The notes beneath the pieces are model-generated. The model did not search any database. It had not been told where the DNA came from and saw only the letters and a program-made list of their open reading frames with translations. This document shows, one piece after another, positions 9,044-16,501 of a stretch of 42,310 nucleotides of DNA (within the stretch, counting starts at the first letter, position 1; every line of letters starts with the position of its first letter). Source of the stretch: an uncultured Flavobacterium sp. (GTDB taxonomy: Bacteria > Bacteroidota > Bacteroidia > Flavobacteriales > Flavobacteriaceae); NCBI RefSeq assembly GCF_937967675.1, contig NZ_CALBSN010000035.1, forward strand, positions 1 through 42,310, given 5' to 3'. The position numbers and the translations under genes are program-made.

Positions 9044-10231
9044 TTAGTCTAAAATTTCAGTTACCTGACCAGCACCTACTGTTCTACCACCCTCACGGAT
9101 AGCGAAACGTAAACCTACTGATAAAGCGATAGGACTCAATAATTGAACATCAATTGTTAAGTTATCACCTGGCATAACCATCTCTACACCAGCTGGTAAA
9201 GAAATTGTACCCGTTACGTCAGTTGTACGAACGTAGAACTGTGGACGATAGTTATTGTGGAATGGAGTGTGACGTCCACCTTCTTCTTTTTTCAAGATAT
9301 ATACCTCAGCTTTGAAGTGAGCGTGTGGTTTAACAGATCCTGGTTTAATGATAACCATTCCTCTTTTGATATCTTCTTTAGCGATACCTCTTAATAATAA
9401 ACCTACGTTATCTCCAGCTTCACCTCTATCAAGGATTTTACGGAACATCTCAACTCCTGTAATTGTAGAAGTTAATTTGTCAGCTCCCATACCAATGATT
9501 TCAACAGCATCACCTGTATTAGCAACTCCAGTTTCGATACGACCTGTAGCAACAGTTCCACGACCTGTAATTGTAAATACGTCCTCAACTGGCATCAAGA
9601 ATGGTTTATCAACATCACGAGCAGGTAATTCAATCCAGTTATCAACAGCATCCATTAAAGCTAATACTGTATCAACCCATTTTGGCTCACCATTTAAAGC
9701 TCCTAAAGCAGAACCTTGAATAACAGGACCATTATCACCATCATATTGATAGAAAGATAATAAATCTCTGATTTCCATTTCTACTAATTCTAATAATTCA
9801 GCATCATCAACCATATCCACTTTGTTCATGAATACAACCATTCTAGGCACACCTACTTGACGACCTAAAAGGATGTGCTCTCTTGTTTGTGGCATAGGAC
9901 CATCTGTAGCAGCAACTACTAAGATAGCACCGTCCATTTGAGCAGCACCTGTAACCATGTTCTTAACGTAATCCGCGTGACCTGGACAGTCAACGTGAGC
10001 GTAATGACGGTTAGCTGTAGAATATTCTACGTGAGATGTATTAATAGTAATACCTCTTTCTTTTTCTTCTGGAGCATTATCAATTTGATCAAATGATTTT
10101 GCTTCTGATAAACCAGCATCAGCTAATACTTTAGTAATTGCAGCTGTTAATGTAGTTTTACCGTGGTCAACGTGTCCGATAGTTCCAATATTTAAATGGG
10201 GCTTCGAACGATCAAAGGTTTCTTTTGCCAT
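9044..10231 (-). CDS. tuf: Elongation factor Tu
   Basis: 395-residue GTPase that delivers aminoacyl-tRNA to the ribosome. Visible G motifs are GHVDHGKTT (residues 19-27), DCPGHADYVKNM and NKVDMVDD; domains 2 and 3 follow, ending GGRTVGAGQVTEILD. It is 57 bp downstream of tRNA-Thr(GGT), the conserved tRNA-tuf linkage known from many bacteria, and ends at a strong terminator. Confidence 0.99.
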   Translation of the reverse strand: MAKETFDRSKPHLNIGTIGHVDHGKTTLTAAITKVLADAGLSEAKSFDQIDNAPEEKERGITINTSHVEYSTANRHYAHVDCPGHADYVKNMVTGAAQMDGAILVVAATDGPMPQTREHILLGRQVGVPRMVVFMNKVDMVDDAELLELVEMEIRDLLSFYQYDGDNGPVIQGSALGALNGEPKWVDTVLALMDAVDNWIELPARDVDKPFLMPVEDVFTITGRGTVATGRIETGVANTGDAVEIIGMGADKLTSTITGVEMFRKILDRGEAGDNVGLLLRGIAKEDIKRGMVIIKPGSVKPHAHFKAEVYILKKEEGGRHTPFHNNYRPQFYVRTTDVTGTISLPAGVEMVMPGDNLTIDVQLLSPIALSVGLRFAIREGGRTVGAGQVTEILD

Positions 10232-10288
10232 GATTTAATAATTTAATCTTAGTTATATATTAGTGTTCAAAAAATAAACTTTCTTAAG

Positions 10289-10360
10289 AGCCAATGACGG
10301 GAATTGAACCCGTGACCTCTTCCTTACCAAGGAAGCACTCTACCCCTGAGCTACACCGGC
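10289..10360 (-). tRNA. tRNA-Thr(GGT)
   Basis: 72-nt cloverleaf: acceptor GCCGGTG/CATTGGC, anticodon loop TTGGTAA giving GGT, T-loop GGTTCAATTCC, discriminator T. It lies directly upstream of tuf. Confidence 0.97.
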
Positions 10361-10366
10361 TTTTGT

Positions 10367-10401
10367 GAGTTCAGAAGTTAGAATTCAGAATTCAGAAATT
10401 T
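10367..10401. repeat. Degenerate heptamer repeat between tRNA-Thr(GGT) and tRNA-Tyr
   Basis: About five 7-bp units of form GAATTCA (GAGTTCA, GAAGTTA, GAATTCA twice, GAAATTT) run in a row in the 75-bp gap between the two tRNAs. Related heptamer tracts occur in lipB (29625-29652) and upstream of lysS (29926-29950). Confidence 0.7.
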
Positions 10402-10435
10402 CTAAATTCATTTTTCTAAATTCTAATTTTCAATG

Positions 10436-10517
10436 TGGGGAGAGCAGGATTCGAACCTGCGAAGACGTAGTCAGCGGATTTACAGTCCGCCCTCGTTGGC
10501 CGCTTGAGTATCTCCCC
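10436..10517 (-). tRNA. tRNA-Tyr(GTA)
   Basis: 82-nt class II tRNA with a long variable arm. Acceptor GGGGAGA/TCTCCCC, anticodon loop CTGTAAA giving GTA, T-loop GGTTCGAATCC, discriminator A. Confidence 0.97.
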
Positions 10518-10549
10518 AAACCTTTTATATTAAGCAACTTAAAACTTTG

Positions 10550-10623
10550 AGCCGATGGAGGGACTCGAACCCACGACCTGCTGATTACAAATCAGCTGCT
10601 CTAGCCAGCTGAGCTACACCGGC
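10550..10623 (-). tRNA. tRNA-Thr(TGT)
   Basis: 74-nt cloverleaf: acceptor GCCGGTG/CATCGGC, anticodon loop TTTGTAA giving TGT, T-loop GGTTCGAGTCC, discriminator T. It is the first gene of the tRNA-tuf-secE transcript. Confidence 0.97.
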
Positions 10624-10633
10624 AACTTAAATA

Positions 10634-10660
10634 TAAAAAGTCCGCTATTTCTAACGGACT
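10634..10660 (-). terminator. Terminator of hpf
   Basis: Six-bp stem AGTCCG/CGGACT (10639-10644 with 10655-10660) followed on the minus strand by TTTTT. It lies 56 bp beyond the hpf stop. The tRNA-operon promoter sits directly upstream of its 5' arm. Confidence 0.7.
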
Positions 10661-10661
10661 G

Positions 10662-10692
10662 CAAATGTATATAATTTATTTTTGAATCAAAA
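10662..10692 (-). promoter_or_regulatory. Promoter of the tRNA-tuf-secE-rpl-rpo operon
   Basis: On the minus strand TTTTG (10692-10688), an 18-bp spacer and TACATTTG (10669-10662) match the Bacteroidota housekeeping consensus TTTG/TAnnTTTG. The predicted start falls around 10655, inside the 5' arm of the hpf terminator. Confidence 0.8.
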
Positions 10693-10715
10693 CATTTTTT
10701 ATGTTTTTTTTATTT

Positions 10716-11018
10716 TTATGTATTAGCTCTTAATTTTTCCTTTCTTTTTACAATTACTCTTTCTAATGAATCAACTGACAAATCTACTGCTTCCTCAAAA
10801 CTTTTTGCTGTTTTTTTAACCAAAAAATCATCTCCAGGAACGATGATTTTAATTTCAGCCGTTTTATTTTCTTTATCACTCGTATTTTCAAGCCTTAAAA
10901 AAACTTCTGCTGAAACAATTTTATCATAATATTTCTCCAACTTATCCATTCGCTCTTGAATGAAATCTACCAATTTTCTGTCTACATTAAAATTTACTGC
11001 TTGCACATTAACTTTCAT
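10716..11018 (-). CDS. hpf: Ribosome hibernation-promoting factor (short HPF/RaiA family)
   Basis: 100-residue protein that binds the small-subunit decoding site and inactivates ribosomes in slow growth. The sequence shows the beta-alpha-beta-beta-beta-alpha pattern: QAVNFNVDRKLVDFIQERM, VFLRLENT, AEIKIIVPG, then an amphipathic helix KSFEEAVDLSVDSLERVIVK. It lacks the C-terminal dimerisation domain of long HPF. It starts 33 bp after the recombinase gene, so the two are probably co-transcribed. Confidence 0.93.
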   Translation of the reverse strand: MKVNVQAVNFNVDRKLVDFIQERMDKLEKYYDKIVSAEVFLRLENTSDKENKTAEIKIIVPGDDFLVKKTAKSFEEAVDLSVDSLERVIVKRKEKLRANT

Positions 11019-11051
11019 AATTCTGTTAATTAAAATGGTTATACAATCGAG

Positions 11052-11942
11052 TTATTTCTTATTTCTAGGATGCGCATCTTGATACACTTTTTTTAATTCA
11101 GCCAAACTGCTGTGCGTATATATCTGAGTAGACGATAAACTAGCATGACCTAATAACTCTTTTACGGAATTTAAATCGGCTCCATTGTTTAGCAAATGCG
11201 TTGCAAAGGAATGCCTAAGAACGTGGGGACTCTTCTTTTCTTTTTTCGAGACAGCACTAAAGTAATCATTTATTAATCGATACACAAACGATTCGCTCAC
11301 TTTATGACCAGTTTTAGACAAAATTAACATCTCTTTATCATTAATTTGCTCTAAATTATTTCTTTGGGTTTTATAAATTCTATATAAGTTCAAAGTACAA
11401 TCTAACATAGGAATAACCCGCTCTTTATTTCTTTTTCCAACAACTCGAATTGATTTTTGAATCTCATTAATACTACTCAGCTTTAAATTAATCAATTCAG
11501 CCCTTCTGATTCCGGTAGTATAAAAAAGCTCTAATATGAGTCGATTTCGAATGCCTTCAAAATCATTCATACAGTCATTATCCAAAAAAACATCATTAAT
11601 TTCTTTTTCCGAAAATGGAATTTGAACCTTTTTTGCAGTCTTTAATGATTTGTGTTTTAGAAGTGGATTTACAGAGATTTGCTTAACTTTTAATAAAAAT
11701 TTATAAAAAGATTTTAATGCTGATATTTTCCTATTAACAGAAGTAGTTGACATGTTATGTTCCATTAGAACAACTATCCAACTTCTAATATTTGGATAAA
11801 CAACTTCTTCAAGATTGATAGATTGCTCTTTAAGATACTCTTGAAACGAATTAATATCATCTAAATACGCTCGAACCGTTAAAGGAGAATAATTTTTCTC
11901 TTTAACCAAATAATCTTGATATGCTTGTAGATTTGTAGCCAT
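11052..11942 (-). CDS. xerC: Tyrosine recombinase, XerC/XerD type
   Basis: 296 residues. The N-terminal SAM-like DNA-binding domain (about 1-85) is followed by the catalytic domain. Catalytic residues seen: Arg in TTGIRRAEL, Lys in VVGKRNKER, His/Arg in HVLRHSFATHLL, His in LLGHASLSS and the nucleophile Tyr in STQIYTHSS. Length and motifs fit chromosome-dimer resolution recombinases rather than phage integrases. A linked integrated element is not seen around it. The start codon directly abuts the T-run of the rpsU terminator. XerC versus XerD cannot be decided by eye. Confidence 0.88.
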   Translation of the reverse strand: MATNLQAYQDYLVKEKNYSPLTVRAYLDDINSFQEYLKEQSINLEEVVYPNIRSWIVVLMEHNMSTTSVNRKISALKSFYKFLLKVKQISVNPLLKHKSLKTAKKVQIPFSEKEINDVFLDNDCMNDFEGIRNRLILELFYTTGIRRAELINLKLSSINEIQKSIRVVGKRNKERVIPMLDCTLNLYRIYKTQRNNLEQINDKEMLILSKTGHKVSESFVYRLINDYFSAVSKKEKKSPHVLRHSFATHLLNNGADLNSVKELLGHASLSSTQIYTHSSLAELKKVYQDAHPRNKK

Positions 11943-11987
11943 AAAAAAACCGCTAAAAACAAAGTTACACTTTATTATTTAGCGGTT
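11943..11987 (-). terminator. Terminator of rpsU, abutting the xerC start codon
   Basis: Perfect 10-bp stem AACCGCTAAA/TTTAGCGGTT with a 20-nt loop, followed on the minus strand by seven T directly before the recombinase ATG. The loop contains a promoter -7 element. Confidence 0.85.
11960..11967 (-). promoter_or_regulatory. Candidate -7 element for xerC-hpf inside the rpsU terminator loop
   Basis: TAACTTTG on the minus strand matches TAnnTTTG. No TTTG is seen 18-20 bp upstream, so the call rests on the -7 element and position. The predicted transcript would start in the 3' arm and so avoid the terminator. Confidence 0.45.
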
Positions 11988-12008
11988 AGTATAGTTTATT
12001 CAAAAATA

Positions 12009-12203
12009 TTAACTTTCTAATGAGTCTCTCAATCCTTGAATATAAGCTGCTTTTTGAATTTTAGCTCTGTTTAAAACAGATGGCTTAATGAAAGCTTGAC
12101 GTGCACGTAACTGACGAACAGTTCCTGTTTTATCAAATTTTCTTTTATAGCGCTTTAATGCTCTATCGATATTTTCTCCGTCTTTAATTGGTATAATTAA
12201 CAT
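12009..12203 (-). CDS. rpsU: Ribosomal protein bS21
   Basis: 64-residue basic small-subunit protein (starts MLIIPIKDGENIDRALKRYK). In Flavobacteriales bS21, with bS6 and bS18, holds the 3' end of 16S rRNA so that the anti-Shine-Dalgarno is hidden. rpsU is the known exception that keeps a strong Shine-Dalgarno, allowing ribosomes lacking bS21 to translate it. Exactly this is seen: AGGAGGTG lies 8 nt before the ATG. It has its own consensus promoter and its own terminator, upstream of the recombinase-hpf pair. Confidence 0.97.
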   Translation of the reverse strand: MLIIPIKDGENIDRALKRYKRKFDKTGTVRQLRARQAFIKPSVLNRAKIQKAAYIQGLRDSLES

Positions 12204-12211
12204 AATATAGA

Positions 12212-12222
12212 CACCTCCTCTC
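12212..12222 (-). promoter_or_regulatory. Strong Shine-Dalgarno of rpsU
   Basis: The minus strand reads GAGAGGAGGTG, with AGGAGG core at 12219-12214, 10 nt from the ATG at 12203. No other leader I inspected in this window has a comparable site. It supports an autoregulatory link between bS21 levels and anti-Shine-Dalgarno exposure. Confidence 0.92.
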
Positions 12223-12232
12223 GTTAAGGGTG

Positions 12233-12263
12233 CAAATGTAGCAATTATTTTTCAATTACAAAA
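12233..12263 (-). promoter_or_regulatory. rpsU promoter
   Basis: TTTTG (12263-12259), 18-bp spacer and TACATTTG (12240-12233) on the minus strand; a full match to the Bacteroidota consensus. The leader would be about 25 nt and carries the Shine-Dalgarno. Confidence 0.85.
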
Positions 12264-12299
12264 CATCTATTTGTCAAACTTTTAAAGAAAAAGATTTTA

Positions 12300-12335
12300 T
12301 AAAACAAGAACTCCTATCTATTTAGACAGGAGTTC
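12300..12335 (-). terminator. Terminator of the acyl-CoA dehydrogenase gene
   Basis: GAACTCCT (12308-12315) pairs with AGGAGTTC (12328-12335), with an inner TCT/AGA pairing. It is followed on the minus strand by a T-rich stretch. It lies 18 bp beyond the stop. Confidence 0.75.
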
Positions 12336-12352
12336 AACATTATTTACTAAAT

Positions 12353-13522
12353 TTATTTAACCGCTGGTTTGTAATTTTGATTATCAATTATCATTTTTGA
12401 TAAAATTTCTTTTAAAATTTCAGAAGTTCCTCCACCAATTGGACCTAAACGACTATCTCTCAACAAACGGGCTAATGGATACTCTTCCATATAACCATAA
12501 CCACCTAACATTTGCAAACAATCATAAATTGCTAAATCTGCAACTTTGGTCGATTTCAATTTTGCCATGGTTGCTTCTTTAACCACATATTCTCCTTTAT
12601 TTAATCTTGCTACAGCAGCATAATTAAATATTTTACAATGTTCCACTTCTGTTGCATGTTCTACCATTGTATGTCTTAAAGCTTGGAATTTATTAATTGT
12701 ACTTCCGAAAGCTTCGCGTTGTGACATATATTCAATAGTATATTCAATTGAATATTCTGCTCTTGCATGAGCATTGATTGCCATAATTAAACGTTCTAAA
12801 GCAAAATGTTGCATGATATACGGGAAACCTTTTCCTTCTTCACCCATTAAATTTTCTAATGGAATTTCCACATTGTCAAATGCAAGCTCTGCTGTATCTG
12901 ATGCTCTCCATCCTAATTTATCTAACTTAGTTGCTGAGATACCTGGTGTTTTTGCATCCACCAAAAAGATACTAATTCCTTTATTCCCTAATTCTGGATT
13001 AGTTTTAGCTGCTAACACATAGTAATCCGCATAAACACCATTTGTTATAAACGTTTTAGAACCATTTATTATAAATTTATCACCGTTTCTCACAGCAGTT
13101 GTTCTCATACCGGCAACATCACTTCCCCCAAATGGCTCTGTGATGCATAATGCTCCAATTTTTTTTCCAGCAATACTTGGCGCTAAATAATCCTTTTTAA
13201 TTCTTTCATCCCCTTCTGCATTTAAATGTGTCATAGCTAAATAAGCATGCGCCCACATAGCAGCCGCAAAACCAGAAGATTTTACTTTTTGAAGTTCTTC
13301 CAAGAAAATAACCGTATAAAATAAATCCAAAGCCATTCCACCATAAGCTTCTGGATAATTCAATCCAAAAAAGCCCATTTCACCGAATTTCTCCCAAATA
13401 AAACGCTCAATTGTTCCTGTTTTTTCCCATTTTTCAATGTGAGGCACTACTTCTTTATGTAAAAAATCTCTAAAACTTTGTCTGAATAATTCGTGTTCTT
13501 CTGTGAAATACATTGAATTCAT
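12353..13522 (-). CDS. Acyl-CoA dehydrogenase
   Basis: 389-residue FAD flavoenzyme that puts a double bond between C2 and C3 of an acyl-CoA. The N-terminal helical domain (about 6-115), central beta domain (CITEPFGGSD, about 126-134) and C-terminal four-helix domain with REAFG and GGYGYMEEYPLARLLRDSR are all present. The usual catalytic Glu position near the end reads GGGTSEI (Gly), while LERL near residue 243 supplies the Glu in the place used by isovaleryl- and long-chain-type enzymes. Substrate is not decidable. The start could also be Met4. It lies 38 bp after the helix-hairpin-helix gene and ends at a terminator. Confidence 0.92.
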   Translation of the reverse strand: MNSMYFTEEHELFRQSFRDFLHKEVVPHIEKWEKTGTIERFIWEKFGEMGFFGLNYPEAYGGMALDLFYTVIFLEELQKVKSSGFAAAMWAHAYLAMTHLNAEGDERIKKDYLAPSIAGKKIGALCITEPFGGSDVAGMRTTAVRNGDKFIINGSKTFITNGVYADYYVLAAKTNPELGNKGISIFLVDAKTPGISATKLDKLGWRASDTAELAFDNVEIPLENLMGEEGKGFPYIMQHFALERLIMAINAHARAEYSIEYTIEYMSQREAFGSTINKFQALRHTMVEHATEVEHCKIFNYAAVARLNKGEYVVKEATMAKLKSTKVADLAIYDCLQMLGGYGYMEEYPLARLLRDSRLGPIGGGTSEILKEILSKMIIDNQNYKPAVK

Positions 13523-13560
13523 AAATCTATAATTATGTAGGTTGTTTTTTGATGATATTT

Positions 13561-14439
13561 TTAAAAATCCAAATATAAGACGATTATATTTATTTTTTCG
13601 TTAGGCATTCCCTTAATTTTTGTTAAATCATCAATATTTTTGATTCCATTATTCATCGTCCTATAAATCACAATTTCCTTTGCTAAATTATAATTGAAAT
13701 ACGGAAATTTTACCAATTCTTTTTGAGACAATTCATTTATGGCGATTTTCTTAATTCCACTTTGAGTCTTTACCAAAAATCTTTTCTCTAAATCTGCTAA
13801 AGCCTCAGGGCTAATTCCCCAAATAAATTGAAATTGTTCCATGCTAACAAAGCATCCAAATTTCTCTTTCTCTTGCAAGATTTTGTCCGCTAGTTTTTCA
13901 CCAATTCCATATACAGCAATTAAATCTTCTCGCGATGCCGTATTAATGTCTTTTTGAACAATCTTTTCTTTTTCTTTAGGTAAAAACTTGTGAAACTTCT
14001 CCGAGGTAAAACTTGATTTATTTTTTACCCAATCAGGAAACTTGAAGTAAGGACTCACTTTTACTATAAAATCATTTGAAACCTTAGTAACCTGTTGAAA
14101 CTCTTCAGCAGAATTTACAAATTTTCCTTTTTTTCGATAAGCATGTAGGCGATCTATTTCCTGAATCGACATTCCTAATTTATACCCTCTATAATCAGTA
14201 ATGTAATTTGGATTGAACGGATAAATAGTATCCTTTTTGGTAGCTTGTATATTTTTTAAACTATCAATTTCATTTTGAACCGAAAGCCAAGCCTTATCTT
14301 CTGAAGTATTGTTAGTAGAAATAAAATTATCTTTTAGAAAAAAATACCCTAATTGAACAATAATAATGATAGCAAACAACAAAAAAATCCCACTTCGGTG
14401 TTCTCTTGAAAACAGGAAGTAGGATTTTAGTTTATTCAT
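13561..14439 (-). CDS. Membrane-anchored helix-hairpin-helix protein, ComEA-like
   Basis: 292 residues. One N-terminal membrane segment (about 17-36, IFLLFAIIIIVQLGYFFL) is followed by three helix-hairpin-helix-like modules: about 84-125 (GMSIQEIDRLHAYRKKGKF), about 165-215 (DINTASREDLIAVYGIGEKL, the best match) and about 230-290. Such domains bind DNA backbone without sequence specificity; ComEA relatives serve DNA uptake in competence. No other competence gene is nearby, so a role in uptake is only inferred. It starts 11 bp after the small transporter-partner gene. Confidence 0.75.
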   Translation of the reverse strand: MNKLKSYFLFSREHRSGIFLLFAIIIIVQLGYFFLKDNFISTNNTSEDKAWLSVQNEIDSLKNIQATKKDTIYPFNPNYITDYRGYKLGMSIQEIDRLHAYRKKGKFVNSAEEFQQVTKVSNDFIVKVSPYFKFPDWVKNKSSFTSEKFHKFLPKEKEKIVQKDINTASREDLIAVYGIGEKLADKILQEKEKFGCFVSMEQFQFIWGISPEALADLEKRFLVKTQSGIKKIAINELSQKELVKFPYFNYNLAKEIVIYRTMNNGIKNIDDLTKIKGMPNEKINIIVLYLDF

Positions 14440-14450
14440 TTATCTAAATA

Positions 14451-14606
14451 TTATTCTGGTTGACGAACAGTTTCATCATCGTTATCTAAAAAAGAATCCG
14501 GTTCTTGTACTGGAGGAGTAGTCAAAACTTTATAGAAAAAATATAATGTTAAAACGATAACGATTCCTTGTGCCAAAATCATTGTAATTAATGCTGCTGA
14601 ATTCAT
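14451..14606 (-). CDS. Small membrane protein coupled to NSS transporter (MetS-like)
   Basis: 51 residues, starting MNSAALITMILAQGIVIVLT: one transmembrane helix (about 5-27) and an acidic, hydrophilic tail rich in Asp/Glu. Its ATG overlaps the transporter stop codon as ATGA, so translation is coupled. In Corynebacterium the NSS-family methionine/alanine importer MetP needs a 60-residue partner, MetS, encoded right after it. The size, single helix and overlap here fit the same arrangement. Function is inferred from this analogy; the sequence itself is too short for a firm family call. Confidence 0.75.
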   Translation of the reverse strand: MNSAALITMILAQGIVIVLTLYFFYKVLTTPPVQEPDSFLDNDDETVRQPE

Positions 14607-16423
14607 AATGTAGCCCTCCCTTCTTTAACACGTTTCTTATAAGCAACGTAAACAATTATTGAAATAAATATAAAAAGCGACAATAATAACACCCTACCTA
14701 TAAACTTATATAAAGTATTATTTGTAAAATCACCTTTAGCAATTGCGTCACCTGGCTTGATAACATCACCTACTTTTACAATTGTTTGTTGATTTAAACT
14801 TGCATCAAATTTATATTCTTTTGTATCATTGAATTTTTCAACAAGAACTTGATTTGATACTTTATCAAATTTCTTCCTTTCGTTTTCAAATTCAAATTTG
14901 ACATAATCAGCTTTTACATCAACAACTTTAGCTGAAATTTTTCCAGAACCTTCAAAATTTTCAGCAAAATAATTATCTGCAAACCATTCTTTATTTCTTG
15001 TGTCGTTATTTTGAATTTGATTCGCCCAATCAGGTATACTTGTTACCAATACTGCTCCTAATAATAAAGGTGTTATTATTAAAATAACATATTTAAAGAA
15101 CTTAGGTAATTTGATATCAGCTCCTTTATTAATTTCTTCCCAGCCTTTATTGATTCCAAAAATATAAGAAAATAATACCGTTTCTAAGAAAGCAAATACA
15201 ACTAAACTCACAGTTCCTGCCCAATAATCATATTGATCAAAAACACCTTGATTATAAAAAATAACTGTTGGTAAACCCATAATTAATGCTAAGGCTCCAA
15301 AAGACCATGCTCCTTTATTTTTAGACCAGCCAAATTCATCAGACATGAATCCCATCCATGGAGTCCCCATAGCTAATGAAGAAGTAATTCCCGCAAAGAA
15401 TAGAAGTCCAAACCAAAATACGCCAGCTAAAATAGCTAAAACTCCACCCCATTGTTGGAACAAATAAGGCATTGTTTGGAAAGCCATACCAAAACCTGCG
15501 TTTTGAATAACCCAGTCTAATCCTAAATATCCTGCAGCAATAGGAATAACAATTAAAGAACCTAAAACCACTTCAACAAATTCATTCATGAATCCAGCAG
15601 AAACAGCATTTAACGCAACATCATCTTTTTCTTTTAAATAAGCCGCATAACAATGAATTGTACCCATTCCTACAGAAAGCGTGAAGAAAATTTGTCCTGC
15701 AGCTGCTAACCAAACTTTTGGATTAGCCAAAGAGTCAAATTGTGGTGTCCATAAAAAATTTAAACCATCCCATGCATTTGCATTTGGAAAAATATCTGAA
15801 GCTCCACTAGTTCCTAAAGTAACACCTCTAACAGCCAAAATAACACCAAATAAAATTAATAATGGCATTCCAATTTTAGCTACTTTTTCGATTCCCCCTA
15901 AACCTTTAGATAAAATCCAAGTATTTAACAACAAACAAAGAATGTAAAAAACTACCGCCTCATAAGGAATACCTGTTGTAGACTGAGAAATATCTACATA
16001 TGAGTTGAAAAATCCTGCTACGTCTGCTTGACTCATTCCATTAAATGTCCCAACTATAGAATGGTAGACATAAGACATAGTCCAAGACTCAATGTAACAA
16101 TAATAAGCAGCAACTGCAATATTAGTAAATATTCCAAATACCCCTATATACTTCCAGATACGGCCTTTAGCCATAGTATCTAAAATGTAAGGAGTACTGT
16201 GATTTCCAAATTTCCCACCAAATCGGCCTGTTGACCATTCAATCAACAATAACGGAATTCCCATTAATAAAAAACATACTAAATAAGGAATAATAAAAGC
16301 TCCTCCGCCATTTTGAACTGCCTGAACTGGAAATCTTAAAAAGTTACCTAATCCTACAGCGTTTCCGGCCATGGCCAAGATAAGTCCAACTCGTGAACCC
16401 CACGATTCTACTTTTGCTGTCAT
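14603..16423 (-). CDS. Sodium-dependent neurotransmitter:sodium symporter (NSS) family transporter
   Basis: 606 residues. The N-terminus shows the NSS signature GSRVGLILAMAGNAVGLGNF (residues 9-28) and FLRFP with the unwound TM1, then RFPV...GGGAF for the sodium/substrate site. About 12 membrane spans are visible. It probably imports an amino acid, with methionine or alanine favoured by the partner gene. Unusually, about 110 hydrophilic residues (about 463-575) separate the last two spans and include VKVGDVIKPGDAIAKGDF, which resembles a barrel-sandwich (lipoyl-like) fold without a modifiable lysine motif that I recognise. A consensus promoter lies just upstream. Confidence 0.9.
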   Translation of the reverse strand: MTAKVESWGSRVGLILAMAGNAVGLGNFLRFPVQAVQNGGGAFIIPYLVCFLLMGIPLLLIEWSTGRFGGKFGNHSTPYILDTMAKGRIWKYIGVFGIFTNIAVAAYYCYIESWTMSYVYHSIVGTFNGMSQADVAGFFNSYVDISQSTTGIPYEAVVFYILCLLLNTWILSKGLGGIEKVAKIGMPLLILFGVILAVRGVTLGTSGASDIFPNANAWDGLNFLWTPQFDSLANPKVWLAAAGQIFFTLSVGMGTIHCYAAYLKEKDDVALNAVSAGFMNEFVEVVLGSLIVIPIAAGYLGLDWVIQNAGFGMAFQTMPYLFQQWGGVLAILAGVFWFGLLFFAGITSSLAMGTPWMGFMSDEFGWSKNKGAWSFGALALIMGLPTVIFYNQGVFDQYDYWAGTVSLVVFAFLETVLFSYIFGINKGWEEINKGADIKLPKFFKYVILIITPLLLGAVLVTSIPDWANQIQNNDTRNKEWFADNYFAENFEGSGKISAKVVDVKADYVKFEFENERKKFDKVSNQVLVEKFNDTKEYKFDASLNQQTIVKVGDVIKPGDAIAKGDFTNNTLYKFIGRVLLLSLFIFISIIVYVAYKKRVKEGRATL

Positions 16424-16448
16424 ATAATTTTATTGGTTGTTAAAGGCT

Positions 16449-16478
16449 CAAAGATAAGAAAAGTATCTAAAATTCAAA
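16449..16478 (-). promoter_or_regulatory. Promoter of the NSS transporter operon
   Basis: TTTG (16478-16475), 18-bp spacer and TATCTTTG (16456-16449) on the minus strand. The leader would be about 20 nt. Confidence 0.8.
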
Positions 16479-16501
16479 TAAAAGTTACACTTAATGAAAT
16501 T

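Noticed and set aside
11052..11942. Phage or integrative-element integrase
   Set aside because: It sits between rpsU and hpf with no phage or conjugation genes and has XerC/D length and motifs.
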